DNA from: Verrucomicrobiales bacterium
GTDB taxonomy: Bacteria > Verrucomicrobiota > Verrucomicrobiia > Limisphaerales > CANJXF01
Reading direction: 5' to 3'
DNA: 43,079 bases
Assembly (NCBI GenBank): GCA_947478865.1
Contig: CANJXF010000037.1
Coordinates: 1-43,079 of the forward strand
The number at the start of each line of letters is the position of its first letter. Position 1 is the stretch's first letter. The notes below the pieces were generated by a model. That model was not told where the DNA came from, made no database searches, and saw only the letters and a program-made list of their open reading frames with translations. The position numbers and the translations under genes were made by a program. Below, in pieces: positions 15,819 to 24,829 of this stretch.

Positions 15819-18800
15819 GTGCAGACGCGATTTATTATTGGCCCGGCGGGAAGCGGAAAAACATTCCGCACTCTGGCGGAGATTCGCGCTGCCTTAGCCA
15901 GCGCCCCGCAAGGGCCGCCGCTCATCCTGCTCGCTCCCAAGCAAGCCACCTTTCAACTCGAACGCCAGCTGCTGGCCGACACCGCGCTTGGCGGATACAC
16001 CCGCCTGCAAATCCTTTCGTTTGAACGACTCGCCGATTTCGTTCTCGCTGAATTAAAACGCCCCGCGCCCAAATTGCTTTCCGAAGAGGGGCGGGTCATG
16101 GTCCTGCGCGCGCTGCTTTTGCGGAACAAAGAGCGGCTGAAAATTTTTCGATCCAGCGCGCGCATGCCCGGTTTTGCGCAACAGTTAAGCTTGTTGCTGC
16201 GGGAATTGCAGCGGCATCAAATTACGCCGGCAACGCTGCTCAAGCTCGGTGGGGAGTTGGAAGAAAACGGGGAGCTCCGTGCGAAGTTGCGCGATCTTTC
16301 CCTATTGCTCGATGCGTATTTCGACTGGCTGAAGCAACACGATCTGCAGGATGGTAATTGTTTGCTCGACCTGGCGAGCGACGCCTTGAAGGACGAACCG
16401 CATCGCGGAGCGCAGCGCCCGATTTATGTTGCCGGTTTGTGGCTGGATGGCTTTGCGGAAATGACGCCGCAGGAAATCAATTTGCTTGCTGCCTTCGTCC
16501 CCTGCTGCGATGACGCCGCCCTTGCCTTTTGTTTCGATCACACTCCCGAGCAAAAATATTCGGGCCTTTCGATCTGGTCGGTCGTCAGCAAAACCCTCCA
16601 AGCCTGTCGTGACCGCTTGCAGGTAATTCCTCATCGAACCGTTGATACTATTTCGCTGCCGCGCCAGACCGAATCGAGCCGTTTCGCCCATACTCCAGCC
16701 CTGCTTCATTTGGAAAAATTTTGGACTGCGCCAATTCCGTTCGCCGAAACCGAGACGCCGCAACAATCCGTCCGACTGGCCACCGCGTTGAATCCAGAGG
16801 CGGAAGCAACGTTGGCCGCTCACGAAATTCTCCGCTTTGTTCGCGGCGGCGGCCGCTTTCGCGAGGCGGCCGTCATCCTGCGCCAGTTCGATGGTTATCA
16901 CGATTTTCTGCGCCGTGTTTTCACCCGTTACGAAATCCCATTTTTTCTAGATCGCCGCGCCTCCATTTCCCATCACCCGCTTGCCGAGTTGACGCGCAGC
17001 GCGCTCTCCTTGTCCGCTTACGGCTGGGAGCATGACAACTGGTTTTGTGCCCTGAAAACCGGCCTCGTCACAAGCAACGAAACCGCAGTGGACCAACTCG
17101 AAAATGAGGCGTTGTCCCGCGGCTGGAAAAATGAAATCTGGCTTCATCCGCTCAATTTTGGCGACGACCAGTACCCTCCAGTTTACCTCGAAGAATTGCG
17201 TAAAACAGTTATCCCGCCGTTTCAAAATTTCGTCGAGCGGATCGCTGGATTGGGGATGGCTCCGGACGGTGTGCAATTGGCGGATGCGTTGGAACGGCTT
17301 TGGTCTGATCTCCGGATCGAGGAGAAATTAAATGATCTGTCCGAAGAAAACCCGGTGCACGCCACCGTTTTGGAACAGATGCGTGACTGGCTGAAGAACA
17401 TCTCGCTTGCCTTCGCGGGAGAATCAATCCGCGTCAGTGACTGGCTGCCGATTCTGGAATCCGGCCTCAGCGGAATGAGTGTCGGGGTGATCCCCCCTGC
17501 GCTCGATCAGGTTTTGGTCGGGACGATTGATCGCTCGCGCAATCCTGATTTGCGACTGGTCCTGGTTCTGGGTTTTAACGAAGGCGTTTTTCCCGCCTCG
17601 CCCAAGTCCGGCAATCTTTTGACCGAAGCGGATCAAACCGCGCTGTCGTCGCGCGGCGTGGCGATTGGCCCAAATAAACTGGAGCTGATGGGGTGTGAGC
17701 GTTTTTACGCCTACATCGCCTGCACCCGCGCGCGCGAACGACTGGTAGTGACCTGCGCCGCCCAGGACGGCGATGGACAAACCCGGAATCCTTCATCGCT
17801 TTTCTCCGTGTTCAAACAACTCTTTCCCACCCTGTCGGTGGAATCCATTGCGCCGGAAAAAAACTGGGCTACAAGCGAGCATCGATGTGAGCTGGTCGCG
17901 CCGCTGATCCGCGCCAAAACGGCGGGCGGTGAATGCGACCTCGCAGCTCTGGCGGAAATGCCGTGGTTCGCCTCGCTGCAAAAATCGCTCGCGCATTTTG
18001 CTTCGATTCAGAGCGCGGAGATATTTTCGCCGCAACGAGCAGAAACGCTTTACGGCACCACCTTGAAGACTTCGGTGAGTCTGCTGGAACAATATGCGGC
18101 TTGCCCGTTCCGGTTTTTTGTCAGTGCTGGCCTGCGCGCGCAGGAGCGCCGGGTCTACGAAGTTGATGTGCGCGAGAAAGGAAGTTTTCAACATGCGGTT
18201 CTCGCGAAATTTCACGAGCAGTTGCGCGAGGAGAAGAAGCAGTGGCGCGACATTGGCCCCGAGGAAGCGAGGAAAAGAATCGGCTCAATCAGTGCGGAAT
18301 TAAAGTCGTCGTTCCGCGACGGTTTGTTCGGGAGCGATGCCAAAAGCAATTTCTCGGCGCAGAGCCTGATCGAATCGTTGCAGGATTTCATCGAGACGAT
18401 CATCGGCTGGATGCGGCAATATGAATTCAATCCGCACCTCGTCGAACTGGGATTCGGCGCCGGCGAAAAATCATTGCCCGCATGGGAAATCAATCTCGAC
18501 GAAGGCCACAAGCTGGCGTTCCGGGGGATCATTGATCGCGTGGATCTTTTTCATCGGCCGGAAACGGGTGATGCGCTTGCCGTCATCATGGATTACAAAT
18601 CCAGCGCCAAGCAGCTTGACCCGGTTTTGATTGCCCACGGGCTTCAACTGCAGCTGCTCGCCTACCTCGCCTTCCTGCGGCGCCTTCCGAATCCGGAAAC
18701 TCTTTTCGGGGCAAAACAGTTGATTCCCGCTGGCGTTTTCTTCGTGAATCTGCGCGGAAATTTTAGCGGCGGCAAAACACGCGACGAAGTCCTCGATCAT

Positions 18801-19148
18801 TTGAAAGATTCGCGGCAGGTGGCGTTTCAGCATTCGGGGCGCTTTGATTTCAACGCGCTGGCCCAGCTGGATAATCGTAACGAAAAAACGGGAGTTCAAT
18901 TCAGTTATCGACTGAAAGCGGATGGCCAGCCGCACGGCGCTTCGCGGGAAATCTTATCAACCGATAAATTTTTAGCGCTGCTCGACGACGTGGAACAGCA
19001 TCTCTCGCGAATGGGGAAAGAAATCTTTTCAGGAAACGTGCAAATTGATCCCTATCAAAAAGGAAAAGTGCGTGCGTGCGACCAATGTGATTACTCGCAG
19101 ATTTGCCGAATTGATCCCTGGTCTCATGAATATCGTCCGCTGAATTAA
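15819..19148 (+). CDS. addB: AddB-type subunit of a RecBCD-like helicase-nuclease
   Basis: AddB pairs with AddA to process double-strand breaks for recombination. The protein starts with a P-loop GPAGSGKT at residues 8-15 and continues with a degenerate superfamily I helicase body. The C-terminal RecB-type nuclease domain has FRGIIDRVDLF and DYKS (Asp925, Lys927). The four iron-sulfur cysteines of AddB are present: Cys762 in YAACPFRFF and Cys1087, Cys1090 and Cys1096 in CDQCDYSQIC, with the family spacing. I prefer GTG 15819 (MQTRFIIG) to TTG 15801, because it has purine-rich upstream sequence and matches the usual AddB N-terminus. The 1109-residue length is normal. The partner addA lies 1 kb downstream, split from it by an opposite-strand gene. 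Confidence 0.9.
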   Translation: MQTRFIIGPAGSGKTFRTLAEIRAALASAPQGPPLILLAPKQATFQLERQLLADTALGGYTRLQILSFERLADFVLAELKRPAPKLLSEEGRVMVLRALLLRNKERLKIFRSSARMPGFAQQLSLLLRELQRHQITPATLLKLGGELEENGELRAKLRDLSLLLDAYFDWLKQHDLQDGNCLLDLASDALKDEPHRGAQRPIYVAGLWLDGFAEMTPQEINLLAAFVPCCDDAALAFCFDHTPEQKYSGLSIWSVVSKTLQACRDRLQVIPHRTVDTISLPRQTESSRFAHTPALLHLEKFWTAPIPFAETETPQQSVRLATALNPEAEATLAAHEILRFVRGGGRFREAAVILRQFDGYHDFLRRVFTRYEIPFFLDRRASISHHPLAELTRSALSLSAYGWEHDNWFCALKTGLVTSNETAVDQLENEALSRGWKNEIWLHPLNFGDDQYPPVYLEELRKTVIPPFQNFVERIAGLGMAPDGVQLADALERLWSDLRIEEKLNDLSEENPVHATVLEQMRDWLKNISLAFAGESIRVSDWLPILESGLSGMSVGVIPPALDQVLVGTIDRSRNPDLRLVLVLGFNEGVFPASPKSGNLLTEADQTALSSRGVAIGPNKLELMGCERFYAYIACTRARERLVVTCAAQDGDGQTRNPSSLFSVFKQLFPTLSVESIAPEKNWATSEHRCELVAPLIRAKTAGGECDLAALAEMPWFASLQKSLAHFASIQSAEIFSPQRAETLYGTTLKTSVSLLEQYAACPFRFFVSAGLRAQERRVYEVDVREKGSFQHAVLAKFHEQLREEKKQWRDIGPEEARKRIGSISAELKSSFRDGLFGSDAKSNFSAQSLIESLQDFIETIIGWMRQYEFNPHLVELGFGAGEKSLPAWEINLDEGHKLAFRGIIDRVDLFHRPETGDALAVIMDYKSSAKQLDPVLIAHGLQLQLLAYLAFLRRLPNPETLFGAKQLIPAGVFFVNLRGNFSGGKTRDEVLDHLKDSRQVAFQHSGRFDFNALAQLDNRNEKTGVQFSYRLKADGQPHGASREILSTDKFLALLDDVEQHLSRMGKEIFSGNVQIDPYQKGKVRACDQCDYSQICRIDPWSHEYRPLN

Positions 19149-19155
19149 AAGCGTC

Positions 19156-19213
19156 GCCCGCTCACTGCTTCACCGGATGAACATACAAACCAACCGGCTG
19201 ACAGCGAGCGGGC
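19156..19213. terminator. Long hairpin between convergent addB and hypothetical gene
   Basis: GCCCGCTC at 19156-19163 pairs with GAGCGGGC at 19206-19213. After one mismatch CTG pairs with CAG, and further in CCGG pairs with CCGG. On the forward strand AAAAATTT follows the stem; on the reverse strand a short TTTT occurs 4 nt later. It probably terminates both converging transcripts, but the T-tracts are poor. Confidence 0.45.
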
Positions 19214-19220
19214 AAAAATT

Positions 19221-20078
19221 TCAGGCAACTTTGAAATGGCGAGTCCAGGTTCCGGGGTTCGTTTTTCCAATCCAGAAGGCTTCACCGACCGCAATCGCAG
19301 GCTCGTTCGTTTCCCATTCCTTGGCGGAATAGGGATGGACGGCATACTTCTGCTGATCGCGGTCGAAAAGGTGAATGACATCGCCTTCCGTCATGGCCAG
19401 GCCGAGGTCCGAGTGCAAGCGACCGGGTTGCGGCACCAGCGAACTGCGAATGGAAAGCCCAGCGGGCAGAGGATTAACCAAATCGCCCTGGACGATTTCG
19501 CCCGAGAAATTAAGCGTCTTAAAATTGTTCGTCGGATTGAAAATAATTGCGCCTTCGCCCGGAAGCAGCTCTTCGTCGGGCTTAGTCCAGACACCATTTT
19601 TCACGGCGTTGTTATTTAAGCGGAAAAGGTTTGTGTCAAATTTACAAAGCGTCGTTGCCTCGGGCATGTTCGGAAAGAGGGCAGTCACGGTGTTGTCAGC
19701 CGCGCGCAACGGGTTGGCGACCATGGAGAAACCGGGCGGCAATGTTTGGGTCGCATAGCCGATGAGGTTTTGCGATGTCATCCCGCCGCAGTTCACGCGG
19801 TAAAAGCGGAAGCCAAACTTTGAAGCATCCGTATCAACATATTGCAGCGAATCATCGTCCGCCATGCCGGAGGAAATAGCGGTCCAGTGGCACAAATCGG
19901 GCGACGCCTCAATCTCGAACGGGAAACCGGGGGACAAGCTCGCGCTAAACTTAAATGGGGCATACGGCAGGCGAATGGCGGCTTTCAGGACAGGCGGTTC
20001 GGCGACAGCTGCCTTGTTTTTGCGAATGAAACTCGTGATGAACCCGGTGACTTGAGGCGCGATGATTGTCTTATTCAT
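19221..20078 (-). CDS. Hypothetical protein, probably surface or secreted
   Basis: No named family is recognised. The 285-residue protein contains PFEIEASPDLCHWTAISSG near residue 52, the phrase of the beta-sandwich modules seen after many verrucomicrobial extracellular proteins (a strand ending in SPDLxxW followed by FYRV). The second half has GYATQTLPPGFSMVANPL and repeated GEGAIIFNP / GEAFWIGKTNPG patterns, suggesting two related beta units. There is no clear signal peptide at the annotated ATG, although the N-terminus is uncertain. It lies on the opposite strand between addB and addA and has no evident link to recombination. Confidence 0.65.
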   Translation of the reverse strand: MNKTIIAPQVTGFITSFIRKNKAAVAEPPVLKAAIRLPYAPFKFSASLSPGFPFEIEASPDLCHWTAISSGMADDDSLQYVDTDASKFGFRFYRVNCGGMTSQNLIGYATQTLPPGFSMVANPLRAADNTVTALFPNMPEATTLCKFDTNLFRLNNNAVKNGVWTKPDEELLPGEGAIIFNPTNNFKTLNFSGEIVQGDLVNPLPAGLSIRSSLVPQPGRLHSDLGLAMTEGDVIHLFDRDQQKYAVHPYSAKEWETNEPAIAVGEAFWIGKTNPGTWTRHFKVA

Positions 20079-20198
20079 AATTGTTTTGGCGAATCGTCAT
20101 AATGTTGGACAAAGGTTCATGCTTTTTTATCTTGTCAGCGTTAGTAGCAGCGGACATGCCATGGTCACTTGACCGGGCGCACGCTGCGCTGATGTTGA

Positions 20199-23100
20199 AT
20201 GCACGAACCCACCCCAAACCAACGGCGCGCCGTCGAATCTTCCGGAAACGTGCTCGTCGTCGCCGGCGCCGGCGCGGGGAAAACGCGGACTCTCGTGCAA
20301 CGCTGCCTCGCCTTTCTCCTCGACGGAAATCAGCGCGGTTCGATCGATCAAATCCTGATGGTGACCTTCACCGAAGCCGCTGCGGCAGAAATGAGAAAGC
20401 GAATTCGCGAAACGCTTGAGGAAAAATTGCAGAGCACTCCCGACGATTCACACTTGGCGGAACAGATCGCGCTGCTCGACGGCGCGCGCATTTGCACCCT
20501 GCACAGTTTTTGCCTGCAAATTGTGCGGGAACATTTCTACACGCTCGGTCTCGATCCACAGATCAGCGTGCTGCCCGATGAGCGAAGCCGCTTGCTCGCC
20601 AGCGACGTTCTTGATGGCTTGATGAAGGAGATTTACGAGGGGAAAAGCCCCGTTGCGGAATCGGTGCAGCGCCTTGTGACCGATCAAGGGCGCGGCTGGG
20701 ATAAACCGATTTGTGACCTGGTAAAACGCGTTCACGCCTACACGCAAACGCTGCGGGATCCCGCGGGTTGGTTTGCGACGCGGCTTGAAGAATTCACCAG
20801 CAACGAACCGTTGCAATGGCGGCAATGGCTCCGGGAAGAATGGGGCGCCTGGGCCGGCTGGTGGCTGCCGGTCCTGCATGCCCAGGAACCGGAAAATGTC
20901 GTGGCGCAACGCTGTGCGCGAGCGCTTTTGAAATTGAATTCGGAATCCGATGCTGCAGATGCTGCCGCCGTTTTTCAGGAAATTCTCGCCGCTGATAATG
21001 AATGGCCGCCCAGGAAAAAGGGAATCTTGCGCGAGCCGGTTAAAAAGATTTTCGCCGAGGCGGAATTTTTCAATTCCTTGTGTGCCAGCAAGAACGAAGA
21101 AGATCCGCTCGCGCAGGATTGGAGCTGGGTGAAGCCGCAGGTCAACGCGCTGTTGCAACTGGCGCAACAATTCACCCAGCAATTCAGCAAAGCAAAGCGA
21201 GACAAGGGCGTGCTCGATTTTCACGATCTCGAGCAATTTGCGCTTGAGCTTTTGTGGGACAAAAAACAGCAGCGCCCAACGGTTGCGGCTGAACAATGGC
21301 AAAAGCAATTTGAACTTGTTCTTGTTGACGAATATCAGGACATCAACGCCGCGCAGGACGAAATTTTGAAGTGTTTGGCGCGGCCCGGCGAGCAGGCGAA
21401 TCGCTTTCTCGTCGGCGACGTCAAGCAGAGCATCTATCGATTTCGCCTCGCTAATCCCCGCATTTTTCTGGATCACGAACACCGCTGGAAAACCGCCCCG
21501 GTTAGCCAGGTGATTTCCCTGTCCGATAACTTTCGCAGCCATGAAGCAATTTTGAATTTCGTTAATCCCCTCTTCGCTGCGCTGATGAAAGAGCGGGTGG
21601 GCGGTGTGGCTTACGGCGACTCCGCGACGCTGGGATTTGGCAACCGCGCCGGCCGCTCGCACATGACCGTGGCTGCTGATCCTGAGCTGCGCGTTGAATT
21701 GCATTTGCAGGTTGCCGGAAATACGGAAGGCGATTCGGAAATCGATTCCTCGCTCGACACGCTTTCCGACACGGAGAAAGAGGCGCGGCTGGTTGCCCGG
21801 CGGTTGCTCGAATTGAAAACGGCCTGTTATCCCGTCTGGAAAGATGGAACCCAACAGCCGGCGCAATGGAGCGACATGGTAATTTTGCTCCGTTCCCCGC
21901 GCAACAAGGCGGAGGCGTTCGCGAAAATCTTCAGCAAAATGGACATCCCGCTCACCACGGCGCGCGGCGGTTTTTACGAAACCATCGAGGTCACCGATGT
22001 TCTCAACCTGCTGAAGCTCCTCGACAATCCACTTCAGGATTTGCCGCTGCTGGCCGTGTTGCGTTCGCCGTTCGTCGGCCTCTCGCTCGATGAGCTCGCC
22101 ACAATCCGCATGGCGCAACGCAACGCACCCTTTTGGACTGCGCTACGTCGCTGCCACGAGGTGAATGCGGATCTAAATGCCTCCTTGGACTCCGAGAAAA
22201 ACTCCGTGTCCGCGAAAGACCCTGCGCTCTTTGCGAAAATTGATGAGCTGCTCAACCGATTCAAGCGGTGGCGGCGACTGAAGCAGCAGATGTCGCTCTC
22301 GCAACTGGTCGAAACCATCCTCGACGAAACGCATTATACCGATTGGCTTCTCGCCCAAAACCAGGGCGAGCCGCGGCGCGCCAATGTGGAGCGACTTCTC
22401 GAGATGACGCGCCAATTTGATTCGCTGCAAGGGCAGGGATTGTTTCCTTTCCTCAGCCTGGTTGAAGCCCAAAAAGATGCCGAAATTGATTTGGAGCCAG
22501 CGGGTGCCGACGTCAGCAACGCTGTTCGGCTCATGAGTATTCACCAGAGCAAAGGCTTGGAGTTTCCCATCGTCGTCGTCGCGGATCTCGGCAAGCCGTT
22601 TAATTTTTCCGACACAAAAGAGAAGGCCATTCTTGATGAGATTTACGGCATCTGTCCCCAAGTCATGCCGCCCGGCACCCGGCAAACCTACCCCAGCCTT
22701 CCTTATTGGATGGCCCAGCGGCGCCAGAAAATCGAAACGTTGGGCGAAGAATTGCGCTTGCTCTACGTGGCGACGACGCGCGCGGTTGACCGGCTGATTT
22801 TAACTGGAACAACATCGAGCAAAGCTTGTGGCGAAAAATGGCCCGCGCTGGCGGCTCGCGGCTTGGATGTCCAGGAAATCGCCGATGCCCGGAATTATCT
22901 CGACTGGATCGGTCCCTGGCTGGCGAGCAGCAATGCCAACCTATTGGACACCGGCGAAAACTCTCTTTTGCGCTGGATGATTTACAACGATGGCGACCCG
23001 CGATTGAGCTTGGAGACCAACCCTGTTCCCGAAACGATTTCGCCGGCGGAGGACCCCCTTCCGGCCGAAGCTTTGGAGCAATTGCAGGCGCGCATCCGTT

Positions 23101-23801
23101 GGAGCTATGAATATCCATCGGCCACAGTGGAGCCGGCTAAAACCTCGGTGTCCGCATTGCGCCGGAGAGCCCAGGAGGCTGACGACGTCGCGCTGCAGCC
23201 GTTTCGCTTTCGTCCAAAAAAGAGCGGCGCAACCAAGGTTGGCGAAAACTCTGCCGTCACGGCGGCGGAAATCGGAACCGCCCACCACACCTTCCTCGAA
23301 TTGGTTTCGCTCGATCGAGTTAGCAACGCCAACGCGTTGCGGGCAGAAGCGGAGCGGATTCAACAGAGCGGCCTGCTCAGCGCCGAAGAAGTTGGCGCGC
23401 TGGATTTGTCGGCCATCGCCGCGTTTTGGAATTCGGATGTCGGGCAAAAAATCGTGGCTCAAGCCGCTTGCTTGCAGCGTGAACATCCCTTCACGGCGCG
23501 GTTAAATGGAAATGATCTCGGCAGATTCGGTTTGAGCGGCGACCGGAAGAACTTTGGCGACGAATTCATCGTGCTTCAGGGCGTAATCGATCTGGCGGTG
23601 ATCTTGCCGGATGAAATCTGGGTTTTAGATTTCAAGACCGACCAGATTAACGAAGCTGAAATCGGCGAGAGAGCGAATTATTACCGCCAACAGGTCGCGC
23701 TCTACGCCGATGCCATGGAAAAAATCTACCGGCGCCCGGTCACCCGGCGATGGCTGCATTTTCTGGCGCGACAAAAGACGCTGGAAATCGACGCGGGTTA
23801 A
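20199..23801 (+). CDS. addA: AddA-type helicase-nuclease subunit (UvrD/RecB family)
   Basis: AddA is the motor subunit of the AddAB break-processing enzyme. Superfamily I helicase motifs are complete and in order: Walker A GAGAGKT at residues 23-29, VDEYQD (motif II), GDVKQSIYRFR (motif III), SIHQSKGLEFPIVVV (motif V) and LLYVATTRA (motif VI). The C-terminal nuclease domain begins near GTAHHTFLE and holds VLDFKTDQI with Asp1144 and Lys1146. The 1200-residue length fits the family. Its TAA overlaps the TAA of the reverse-strand GrpE-like gene in the shared bases TTAA. Confidence 0.95.
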   Translation: MHEPTPNQRRAVESSGNVLVVAGAGAGKTRTLVQRCLAFLLDGNQRGSIDQILMVTFTEAAAAEMRKRIRETLEEKLQSTPDDSHLAEQIALLDGARICTLHSFCLQIVREHFYTLGLDPQISVLPDERSRLLASDVLDGLMKEIYEGKSPVAESVQRLVTDQGRGWDKPICDLVKRVHAYTQTLRDPAGWFATRLEEFTSNEPLQWRQWLREEWGAWAGWWLPVLHAQEPENVVAQRCARALLKLNSESDAADAAAVFQEILAADNEWPPRKKGILREPVKKIFAEAEFFNSLCASKNEEDPLAQDWSWVKPQVNALLQLAQQFTQQFSKAKRDKGVLDFHDLEQFALELLWDKKQQRPTVAAEQWQKQFELVLVDEYQDINAAQDEILKCLARPGEQANRFLVGDVKQSIYRFRLANPRIFLDHEHRWKTAPVSQVISLSDNFRSHEAILNFVNPLFAALMKERVGGVAYGDSATLGFGNRAGRSHMTVAADPELRVELHLQVAGNTEGDSEIDSSLDTLSDTEKEARLVARRLLELKTACYPVWKDGTQQPAQWSDMVILLRSPRNKAEAFAKIFSKMDIPLTTARGGFYETIEVTDVLNLLKLLDNPLQDLPLLAVLRSPFVGLSLDELATIRMAQRNAPFWTALRRCHEVNADLNASLDSEKNSVSAKDPALFAKIDELLNRFKRWRRLKQQMSLSQLVETILDETHYTDWLLAQNQGEPRRANVERLLEMTRQFDSLQGQGLFPFLSLVEAQKDAEIDLEPAGADVSNAVRLMSIHQSKGLEFPIVVVADLGKPFNFSDTKEKAILDEIYGICPQVMPPGTRQTYPSLPYWMAQRRQKIETLGEELRLLYVATTRAVDRLILTGTTSSKACGEKWPALAARGLDVQEIADARNYLDWIGPWLASSNANLLDTGENSLLRWMIYNDGDPRLSLETNPVPETISPAEDPLPAEALEQLQARIRWSYEYPSATVEPAKTSVSALRRRAQEADDVALQPFRFRPKKSGATKVGENSAVTAAEIGTAHHTFLELVSLDRVSNANALRAEAERIQQSGLLSAEEVGALDLSAIAAFWNSDVGQKIVAQAACLQREHPFTARLNGNDLGRFGLSGDRKNFGDEFIVLQGVIDLAVILPDEIWVLDFKTDQINEAEIGERANYYRQQVALYADAMEKIYRRPVTRRWLHFLARQKTLEIDAG

Positions 23802-24703
23802 AACAGCGTTTTTTGCCCGACTTCCTCGGGAGTTTCCACTGCCAGCGGTTCTTCGATCGGAGTCGGTTCGGGCGCTGCCGGTTCGGCTTCGGGCGCGATA
23901 GGCGCGATGATTCCGTCCGGGACGCCGCCAGCGACGGGCATTCGCACCATGGCTCGGCGGATCACCCGACCCTGATAGGAATAGCCGGCCACGACAGTTT
24001 CTGAAATGGTCGCGCCGCTCTCTGGCTGCGCTTCCCCTTCCATCAGCTGGTGAAGTTTTTCGTCAAAAGGTTGTTCTGCTTCCGCCGAAAAACAGACCAG
24101 ACCAACTCGGCGCGCGGTATCGCGGCAGACGTTTTGGAAATTTCCAATTTGTTCAATCAACGCCGGTTTGCCCGAGCGCACGGCGGCCTGATGCAGCGCG
24201 AAAATGTGATCCAGGAAATGCACCAGGATTTGCAGCCAATCGCCTTCCGCGCGGCGCAACTTCTCGACCTCGAGCCGCAGATGGTTTTTCTCCGTATCAT
24301 TGGCTTTTTGAATGAACTCGCTGAACGCGCGGCTCTCCTCGGTCATTCGGTCCGCGATCGCCGCCGCCGCCGCGATCGTCTGGACCGATTGGTCCTGGGC
24401 CGTCTTGAGATGATTGGTGGCGCTGCTGACTTGCCCGGCGACTTGTTCCAAATTCCGGATTTGCGCAACGGTGGTGTTCAAGGATTCTGATTCTGCCAGC
24501 TTGATGGCAGCCTCGTTGCGCCGCAGAAATGGTGTCAAAAAACTCCACGCGCCCCCTCCGACACACGCCGCCAAAATCGCCGCTTCTCCGAGCGTGAGGG
24601 GCCGATGTCCGACGGAAAAAACAACGTAAGCCGTGCCGAGAAAAACAATATCGCAGAGAAGAAACGGCCAAATGGCCAGCTTGGTTGAGTTATGGTCAGT
24701 CAT
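23798..24703 (-). CDS. Membrane-anchored GrpE-like protein
   Basis: The N-terminus has two likely membrane helices (about residues 10-31 and 38-58), followed by a coiled coil of about 90 residues and a C-terminal domain like GrpE: FLDHIFALHQA, GLVCFSAEAEQPFDEKLHQ, then VVAGYSYQGRVIRRAMVRM. These correspond to the helical bundle and beta-wing head that releases ADP from DnaK. A Pro/Glu-rich tail of about 45 residues follows. Ordinary GrpE is soluble and near 200 residues; this one is 301 and tethered. It could place nucleotide exchange for an Hsp70 at the membrane, or be a diverged paralogue with another role. DnaK and DnaJ are not nearby. Confidence 0.75.
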   Translation of the reverse strand: MTDHNSTKLAIWPFLLCDIVFLGTAYVVFSVGHRPLTLGEAAILAACVGGGAWSFLTPFLRRNEAAIKLAESESLNTTVAQIRNLEQVAGQVSSATNHLKTAQDQSVQTIAAAAAIADRMTEESRAFSEFIQKANDTEKNHLRLEVEKLRRAEGDWLQILVHFLDHIFALHQAAVRSGKPALIEQIGNFQNVCRDTARRVGLVCFSAEAEQPFDEKLHQLMEGEAQPESGATISETVVAGYSYQGRVIRRAMVRMPVAGGVPDGIIAPIAPEAEPAAPEPTPIEEPLAVETPEEVGQKTLF

Positions 24704-24709
24704 TGCGCG

Positions 24710-24737
24710 AGAATAAATTGGCTCGGTCCAGGTTCAA
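24710..24737 (-). promoter_or_regulatory. Promoter of the GrpE-like gene
   Basis: Read on the reverse strand, TTGAAC (24737-24732) is followed after 16 nt by TATTCT (24715-24710). Only 6 nt separate the -10 box from ATG 24703, so the transcript would be leaderless or nearly so. Confidence 0.4.
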
Positions 24738-24788
24738 AGCGCAATTTTGGCCTTGTGATTCGAGAACCCCGTGAAAAAGAGCGGTTCG

Positions 24789-24817
24789 TTGACACCTCTT
24801 TTCCCAAAGCTTACGCT
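24789..24817 (+). promoter_or_regulatory. Promoter of the fumarase genes
   Basis: A consensus -35 box TTGACA at 24789-24794 and TACGCT at 24812-24817 are 17 nt apart. The -10 box ends 12 nt before ATG 24830, leaving about 6 nt of leader and no ribosome site. Confidence 0.55.
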
Positions 24818-24829
24818 CCCGCCCCGATT

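Noticed and set aside
20448-22118. Reverse frame of 556 codons opposite addA
   Set aside because: It lies fully inside a gene with complete helicase motifs and shows only shadow-type composition.
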